Assembly: GCA_902518395.1 (NCBI GenBank)
Contig: CABYFX010000002.1
Location: 1 to 59,097, forward strand
Direction: 5' to 3'
Source: an uncultured Pelagibacteraceae bacterium
GTDB lineage: Bacteria > Pseudomonadota > Alphaproteobacteria > Pelagibacterales > Pelagibacteraceae
Length of the DNA: 59,097 bases
Shown: piece by piece, positions 54,960-59,097 of the stretch
Layout: every line of letters starts with the position of its first letter
How positions within the stretch are numbered: the stretch's first letter is position 1
The notes under the pieces: model-generated
The model's input: the letters and a program-made list of their open reading frames with translations, nothing else
What the model was told of the DNA's origin: nothing
The model's database searches: none
Translations under genes and position numbers: made by a program

Positions 54960-56258
54960 TTATCTGAGTTTTAGGTATTCGCTATTTAATAAACCTGCAG
55001 ACTTCAACAGTCTATATTGCGCTAATAAGTAATTTCTTTCAACTTCGGCAAGATTTATTTTAGCATTTATTAGATTTGATCTTGATTGAAGAACATCAAA
55101 TGTAGATCTATTCAAACCACTCTCATACTCAAAGGTAATTCCCTCATTTGCAATCTCTGCAGCCTTAACTTGTGATTGCACAGCCCTTAAAAGACTTTTT
55201 GAAGACTCTAAAGTAGACCAAGCTGCGGTAACTCCTTGTGTAATATTTCTAAAAGCATTCTCAAGTAATAATTTTTTCATTCCTTTTACTTGAAGGTTTT
55301 TATTTATATTAGATTTATTCTTTCCTCCAAATTGAAATGGCCAACTTACTGTTGCTTGTAGTACATCTTTTTCCCTTTCATCATAAGTTGCGCTTAAATC
55401 ATCTGTATATGATCTTTCAAGTGAAAGTTTTGCTGTTGGAGATAAATCTGATCTTGCAATTTGCACATCTAATTCAGACTGTCCATATTCTATTTCAGCA
55501 ATAATAAGATCAGGACTTTTTTGTTCAGATATTTTTTTTGCATCAACTAAACTTGAGGGTAGTGGAACTTCAGAGTTATAAATTTTTTTTAATTTTTCAT
55601 TGCTGTTGATTGGTCCAATTATATTTTCATAAGCTAATTTACTCGTGATAATACTATTTTGGGCTCCAATATAACCTGCTTGTGCCCCTGATAAAGAAGA
55701 TTGAGATTGTGCTAAGTCAGTTGCAGTTATTTGAGCTCTAGATAGTCTTGCATTATCTATCTCGAATTGTCTTTGAAGTAGGTTAACATTTTCTTCATTA
55801 ATATTTAGTTTTTCGTAAGCAAGAATTAAACCTGTATAAGCCTCAATTGCTTTCATAAAAACATCTTGTTCTTTTTTAATAAGTTGTGCTTCTGATAAAT
55901 TTAATCCTAATTTACTTTTTTCATATTTTGTGCCACGTTCACTACCATCTAAAAGTGTTTGTTCTAACTTTACAGAAGATGTCATTGTATTTGTATTAGT
56001 TATTGAAGCATCAGTACCATCTTGATTTGTAAGTTTATTTGTATCTTCAAAACTTTTAGTACCCGAGAGAGTTAAAGTTGGAAAAAAATCACTTTTAGAA
56101 ATATTTAAGACTTCTTTTTGAACTTCTAAGTTTTTTCGCTCAGCTTGTAGTTCTAAATTATTTTGAAAAGTAGTTTTTAATGCCTCACTTAAGGTTGCTG
56201 CTGCTACTGACGTTACAGAAAGTAATAAAAGCGAGGTAATGAGAAAAATATTTTTCAT
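54960..56258 (-). CDS. TolC family outer-membrane channel protein
   Basis: A 432-aa outer-membrane efflux protein with a signal peptide (FLITSLLLLSVTSVAAA). Long coiled-coil helices and the two-repeat TolC pattern are visible: TLSEALKTTFQNNLELQAERKNLEV near residue 22 and the matching second half AKLSLERSYTDDL and ENAFRNITQGVTAAWSTLESS. It is the outer-membrane partner of tripartite or type I exporters. No inner-membrane pump lies in this stretch. It precedes recA on the same strand. Confidence 0.87.
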   Translation of the reverse strand: MKNIFLITSLLLLSVTSVAAATLSEALKTTFQNNLELQAERKNLEVQKEVLNISKSDFFPTLTLSGTKSFEDTNKLTNQDGTDASITNTNTMTSSVKLEQTLLDGSERGTKYEKSKLGLNLSEAQLIKKEQDVFMKAIEAYTGLILAYEKLNINEENVNLLQRQFEIDNARLSRAQITATDLAQSQSSLSGAQAGYIGAQNSIITSKLAYENIIGPINSNEKLKKIYNSEVPLPSSLVDAKKISEQKSPDLIIAEIEYGQSELDVQIARSDLSPTAKLSLERSYTDDLSATYDEREKDVLQATVSWPFQFGGKNKSNINKNLQVKGMKKLLLENAFRNITQGVTAAWSTLESSKSLLRAVQSQVKAAEIANEGITFEYESGLNRSTFDVLQSRSNLINAKINLAEVERNYLLAQYRLLKSAGLLNSEYLKLR

Positions 56259-57181
56259 TTATTATATTTTATGGATTTAATTTGATGATTACTATTTAAA
56301 TTTAATACTATTGATGAATATTTTGGAGCAAATTTAAACATATTTTGTGTGACCCTTTGGTAAGTCTGCATAAATGTTAATACCTCATTTTTACTCATTA
56401 CCTTACTATTTGCTTTGTTTTTGGAGTTTAATTTTAATAACGCCTCCTGTTTAAGCCTCCAGCTCTGCAATAATTTAAAATTACCTGCTTTTAAAAATAA
56501 CAAACAGTCTAATTTAGAAAATAATTTTTTGTATTTAGTTTGCAACTGAACATTTACATATTTTCTCCATCTTATATTTTTATCCTCTGTTCTTTCCAGA
56601 GAATTAATTGGTTTTTTTAAGGTTATATTTTTTTCTGCTCTAGCCCCCACACACCATCCTTCAAAGATTATGACATCTGGTACCTCTTTAACTAGATACC
56701 AAGACTTTCTTTTTAATCTATCATCTATTGCCTTATTAAACTTAGGAAGTCTCTGTTGATTGAATTGTTTTCCCTTTGTTTTTTTTAGAAGATCAAAGAT
56801 AAAATTTATGTCGTGGGTGCCTGGAACACCTCTAGTCATTAATAAAGGATGAATTTTTTTAGACAATTTTATTCTATCTTTTCGGGTTTTGTATAAATCA
56901 TCAATTGAGATTTTAAAAACATTTAGCTTAAAATATTTTGTTAGAATGATTTTTAAAATAGAGCTAATCGTTGTTTTTCCAGTACCTTGGCCTCCTGCTA
57001 AGCCTATTAAGTAAGGTTTAGATTTATTTGTTCTATTATTGATCCAGAAACTAATTGGAATTAGAAAAGATTTAATCATCTTTTCTTTATTTTCAAATTT
57101 TTCTTTATAAGTTTCCTGAGATCTAATAAATTTAAAGCAATCTTTACTAACTTTTCTGTAACACTCAGTAATTGATTGCAT
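56255..57181 (-). CDS. P-loop kinase, D-glycerate 3-kinase-like
   Basis: A 308-aa kinase of the plant GLYK/phosphoribulokinase-uridine kinase superfamily. P-loop: LIGLAGGQGTGKTTISSIL near residue 57. SIDDLYKTRKDR near 92 and RGVPGTHDINFIFDLL near 115 match the GLYK branch, as do the VIIFEGWCVG and YVNVQLQTKYKKLF segments. It would phosphorylate D-glycerate, feeding photorespiration-like or serine/glycolate salvage. It overlaps the TolC-like gene by four bases. The substrate is inferred from family motifs. Confidence 0.8.
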   Translation of the reverse strand: MQSITECYRKVSKDCFKFIRSQETYKEKFENKEKMIKSFLIPISFWINNRTNKSKPYLIGLAGGQGTGKTTISSILKIILTKYFKLNVFKISIDDLYKTRKDRIKLSKKIHPLLMTRGVPGTHDINFIFDLLKKTKGKQFNQQRLPKFNKAIDDRLKRKSWYLVKEVPDVIIFEGWCVGARAEKNITLKKPINSLERTEDKNIRWRKYVNVQLQTKYKKLFSKLDCLLFLKAGNFKLLQSWRLKQEALLKLNSKNKANSKVMSKNEVLTFMQTYQRVTQNMFKFAPKYSSIVLNLNSNHQIKSIKYNK

Positions 57182-57189
57182 AAAAAAAT

Positions 57190-57558
57190 TTATTGTTTTT
57201 GATCTAAGGGATGGTTTTTGCCATCATTTACTGGTACATCTTCAATTTCAAATGGTTCCACACCTTCAATACAAGCAATATTTACACCAAATATTTTTGG
57301 ATTGCTTCTAGGTCTATTATGAGTGTGAATTCCACAAATTGAGCAAAAGTAATGTTTGGCAGTATTAGTATAAAACTGATAAAGTGATAACTTATCTTCC
57401 CCTTTAGTAAGTTTAAAATCATCAGGACCAAGTACTCCAATAATGTAACCTTTTTTTTTGCATATTGAACAATTACAACGCATAATCTTTTCAATACCAC
57501 CCAATGGTATCTTAACCTCTGCTTCTATTGCACCACAATGACATGATAATTTTTTCAT
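57190..57558 (-). CDS. GFA family zinc protein 1
   Basis: A 122-aa protein of the glutathione-dependent formaldehyde-activating (GFA/CENP-V) family. Zinc-binding cysteines are in SCHCGAIE, RCNCSICKKKG and YFCSICGIHTHN. It is preceded by a ribosome binding site (AGGAG). Whether it binds glutathione-formaldehyde or other ligands is not known for most members. Its paralog lies 19 bases upstream. Confidence 0.85.
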   Translation of the reverse strand: MKKLSCHCGAIEAEVKIPLGGIEKIMRCNCSICKKKGYIIGVLGPDDFKLTKGEDKLSLYQFYTNTAKHYFCSICGIHTHNRPRSNPKIFGVNIACIEGVEPFEIEDVPVNDGKNHPLDQKQ

Positions 57559-57577
57559 ATTTTAATCTCCTAAAAAT

Positions 57578-58060
57578 TTATCTTTTATTATCTTTTAAAT
57601 AATTTTTATATCTTTCGTAACTTTCTTTTGGCCAAGTATTTTTTAAATCATACATTTTATCAAAACAATTTGCATCATCAGTAAGTTTTAGCCATGGATC
57701 TTTATCTTTGATAAATATATGCGCTTCAGGAGGAAAGTTTTCTGAATTATCTAAAGTTTTAGTTCTAACTGTTGATCTACCAACTGCCGTAGCATAATCT
57801 GTGTAAATATAAGTACCACATTTGCTACAAAAATAAGCTCTCGATGTAGCCCCACTGCCTGTTTTAAGTTCAGTTGACGAAATATTGCCCTCTATAATCA
57901 AAGTATTGTCTAGAACGCTTGTATTAATTACATATGAAGACCCAGTTATAATTTTACAATCTTTACAATGACAAGCTTGGGTGAATAAAGGTTTTTCTGT
58001 AATTGTATATTTAACTTGCCCGCATATACATCCGCCGGTTAAGTTTTTATTTTTTTCCAT
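57578..58060 (-). CDS. GFA family zinc protein 2
   Basis: A 160-aa GFA-family protein, distinct from its neighbour. Motifs are GGCICGQVKYTIT near the start, ACHCKDCKIITGSSYVI near residue 29, and YFCSKCGTYIYTDY near 77. The C-terminal half (about residues 100-160) is basic and less typical. The pair could result from an old duplication. First gene of the minus-strand pair, next to the structured umuD leader. Confidence 0.85.
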   Translation of the reverse strand: MEKNKNLTGGCICGQVKYTITEKPLFTQACHCKDCKIITGSSYVINTSVLDNTLIIEGNISSTELKTGSGATSRAYFCSKCGTYIYTDYATAVGRSTVRTKTLDNSENFPPEAHIFIKDKDPWLKLTDDANCFDKMYDLKNTWPKESYERYKNYLKDNKR

Positions 58061-58089
58061 TTATTATTTTAAACTATTTATGGTTAAAG

Positions 58090-58098
58090 TTATCCACA
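58090..58098 (+). promoter_or_regulatory. DnaA-box-like site TTATCCACA
   Basis: A perfect match to the E. coli DnaA box. A single copy occurs here, overlapping the left arm of an inverted repeat. One box is not an origin; it may be a regulatory DnaA site or chance. Confidence 0.4.
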
Positions 58099-58114
58099 TG
58101 TATACAACATGTGG
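58094..58114. repeat. Eight-base inverted repeat in the umuD upstream region
   Basis: CCACATGT and ACATGTGG flank a five-base centre. On the plus strand it is followed by TTTT. No gene ends here on the plus strand, so it is more likely an operator than a terminator. Confidence 0.5.
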
Positions 58115-58150
58115 TTTTGATGTTCACGTTTTGATTCACTTTTGATTCGG
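58114..58150 (+). repeat. Three direct repeats related to TTTTGATTCAC
   Basis: Successive copies TTTTGATGTTCAC, TTTTGATTCAC and TTTTGATTCGG follow the inverted repeat with spacing of about 12 to 14 bases. They look like binding sites or decayed tandem repeats. They lie 75 to 110 bases before umuD. Confidence 0.45.
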
Positions 58151-58206
58151 TTACAGACTCAAAATACAACCTGATTGACACTATTGAATAACTTAGATAT
58201 TAATTA

Positions 58207-58221
58207 GAACAAAATAAGAAC
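58207..58221 (+). promoter_or_regulatory. Perfect alphaproteobacterial SOS box before umuD
   Basis: GAACAAAATAAGAAC matches the LexA consensus GAAC-N7-GAAC exactly. It ends four bases before the umuD ATG, so bound LexA would cover the start region and any promoter just upstream. This supports DNA-damage control of umuDC. Confidence 0.85.
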
Positions 58222-58225
58222 ATTT

Positions 58226-58621
58226 ATGAAGCTAACTATACCTTACTATTTACATAAAGCTGGTGCGGGTTTTCCATCCCCTGCTACGGATTATATTGAG
58301 GAAGACATCGATTTAAATGTTCATTTAATCAAAAATGTTCCAGCAACCTTCATTATAAGAGTTCAAGGGAAATCAATGGTGGATGTTGGAATTAATGATG
58401 GGGATCTATTAGTTGTTGATAAAAGTTTAACACCAAAAAACTTCTCAACAGTTATTGCAAATGTTCATGACGAACTAGTTGTTAAAAGTTTGGTTCAAGA
58501 AAGAGATAAAAAATTTTTAACATCAGGTTCTAAAGAATTTACAGATCGAATTTTAATTAACGAAGATGAAGATGTATTTATTTGGGGGGTTGTAACTTAT
58601 GTCATCCATTCAGTATACTAA
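58226..58621 (+). CDS. umuD: UmuD, autoproteolytic subunit of DNA polymerase V
   Basis: A 131-aa S24-family peptidase. Catalytic Ser50 (GKSM) and Lys87 (VVKSL) are present. Cleavage should occur at the Ala14-Gly15 bond in [13 protein letters not shown], removing 14 residues, fewer than the 24 in E. coli. RecA-stimulated cleavage yields the active UmuD' partner of UmuC. A perfect SOS box lies just upstream. It overlaps umuC by 23 bases. Confidence 0.93.
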   Translation: MKLTIPYYLHKAGAGFPSPATDYIEEDIDLNVHLIKNVPATFIIRVQGKSMVDVGINDGDLLVVDKSLTPKNFSTVIANVHDELVVKSLVQERDKKFLTSGSKEFTDRILINEDEDVFIWGVVTYVIHSVY

Positions 58622-59097
58622 AAAAATAGCACTTATTGATTGTAACTCTTTTTATGTTTCTTGTGAAAGATTATTCAATCCTAAAATAAGAAAAAAACCT
58701 GTTGTAGTTTTATCTAACAATGATGGTTGTATAATTTCAAGATCAACCGAAGCAAAAGCTTTAGGTATTAAAATGGGAGAACCTTACTTTAAAGCAAAAG
58801 ATATTATTGTTAAAAATAAAGTTGAAGTTTTTTCATCTAATTATTCTTTATATGGAGATTTATCTAGAAGAGTGATGCGAACGCTAAAAAGATTTAATTC
58901 TGCCATTGAAGTTTATTCTATCGATGAAGCATTTTTAGATTTATCGAATTTTCCAGATAACGAAGTTGAAAAAGTTGGAAAAGAAATTAGAGAAACAGTT
59001 TTAAAGTGGACAGGTATTCCAACTAGTATTGGTATTGCTAAAACAAAAACTTTGAGTAAAGTTGCGAATCATATTGCAAAGAAAAAAAAATCAGGTG
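58599..59097 (+). CDS. umuC: UmuC translesion polymerase (Y family), 3' truncated by window edge
   Basis: The catalytic subunit of DNA polymerase V. It is absent from the ORF track because it has no stop inside the window. ATG at 58599 overlaps umuD. The first 166 codons contain the Y-family core: [14 protein letters not shown] near residue 11, the [24 protein letters not shown] segment near 40, and [10 protein letters not shown] near 105 with catalytic Asp and Glu. The rest of the protein lies beyond the edge. Confidence 0.93.
   Translation, partial: MSSIQYTKKIALIDCNSFYVSCERLFNPKIRKKPVVVLSNNDGCIISRSTEAKALGIKMGEPYFKAKDIIVKNKVEVFSSNYSLYGDLSRRVMRTLKRFNSAIEVYSIDEAFLDLSNFPDNEVEKVGKEIRETVLKWTGIPTSIGIAKTKTLSKVANHIAKKKKSG

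Noticed and set aside
58094-58114. Inverted repeat as a Rho-independent terminator
   Set aside because: No plus-strand gene ends here and the T run is only four bases.
1-59097. CRISPR arrays, insertion sequences, prophage
   Set aside because: No regular repeat-spacer series, transposase or phage genes were seen.

Overview
The window looks like a SAR11-type (Candidatus Pelagibacter-like) marine alphaproteobacterium. The DNA is strongly A+T rich by eye. Genes abut or overlap, with hardly any intergenic space. Gene content fits streamlined oligotrophs: EamA/DMT permeases, a TRAP transporter, NAD-dependent formate dehydrogenase, plant/alpha-type gshA and the photolyase cluster. I see no IS element, prophage, CRISPR array, rRNA or convincing tRNA. 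The taxonomic call is made from memory of gene content, not from a search.

Layout. 1-479: a ksgA 3' fragment joined out of frame to an rplI 3' fragment, probably an assembly or amplification chimera. 547-11929 (+): dnaB, RND exporter, cvpA-purF, a PhnZ-like HD protein, YyaL/DUF255 protein, gshA-gshB, DMT permease. 11971-15412 (+): MFS permease and two Gfo/Idh/MocA oxidoreductases, followed by a minus-strand D-2-hydroxyacid dehydrogenase. 16536-17423 (+): YajQ and two small proteins. 17425-20496 (-): a tight DMT permease / glycine amidinotransferase / threonine aldolase operon. 20575-25438 (+): IscU-like scaffold, HPP protein, formate dehydrogenase, msrA, MDR reductase, DMT permease and a small membrane protein missed by the ORF track. 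25433-28328 (-): FAD oxidoreductase, PQQ-type sugar dehydrogenase-like protein, SDR.

28339-35101: a photolyase / DUF393 / DUF2256 / SDR set on the plus strand faces a minus-strand set of FAD amine oxidase-like protein, DUF1365, CFA synthase and DUF3833 lipoprotein. This resembles the photo-oxidative-stress lipid-modification neighbourhood of other proteobacteria, but no sigma-E/ChrR gene is in the window. It is co-transcribed behind pxpB-pxpC and a DMT permease (35101-37590, -), with pxpA divergent at 37618.

38870-41677 (-): a TRAP transporter with a Rho-independent terminator between dctP and dctQM. 41791: TerC. 42402-49679 (-): a housekeeping operon psd-pssA-glycosyltransferase-rlmE-guaB-TPR-guaA-gloA-panB; its IMP dehydrogenase has no CBS domains. 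49758: icd. 50964-57181 (-): alaS, recA, TolC-like protein, glycerate-kinase-like protein. 57190-58060 (-): two GFA proteins. 58207-59097 (+): umuD-umuC (umuC cut by the window edge) behind a perfect alphaproteobacterial SOS box; recA has a one-mismatch copy.

The most interesting items are the photolyase/lipid neighbourhood with its atypical photolyase (iron-sulfur cysteines not conserved) and Tyr-less SDR, the CBS-less IMP dehydrogenase, the amidinotransferase/threonine aldolase operon, the TRAP attenuator, the SOS circuit, and the structured region upstream of umuD.
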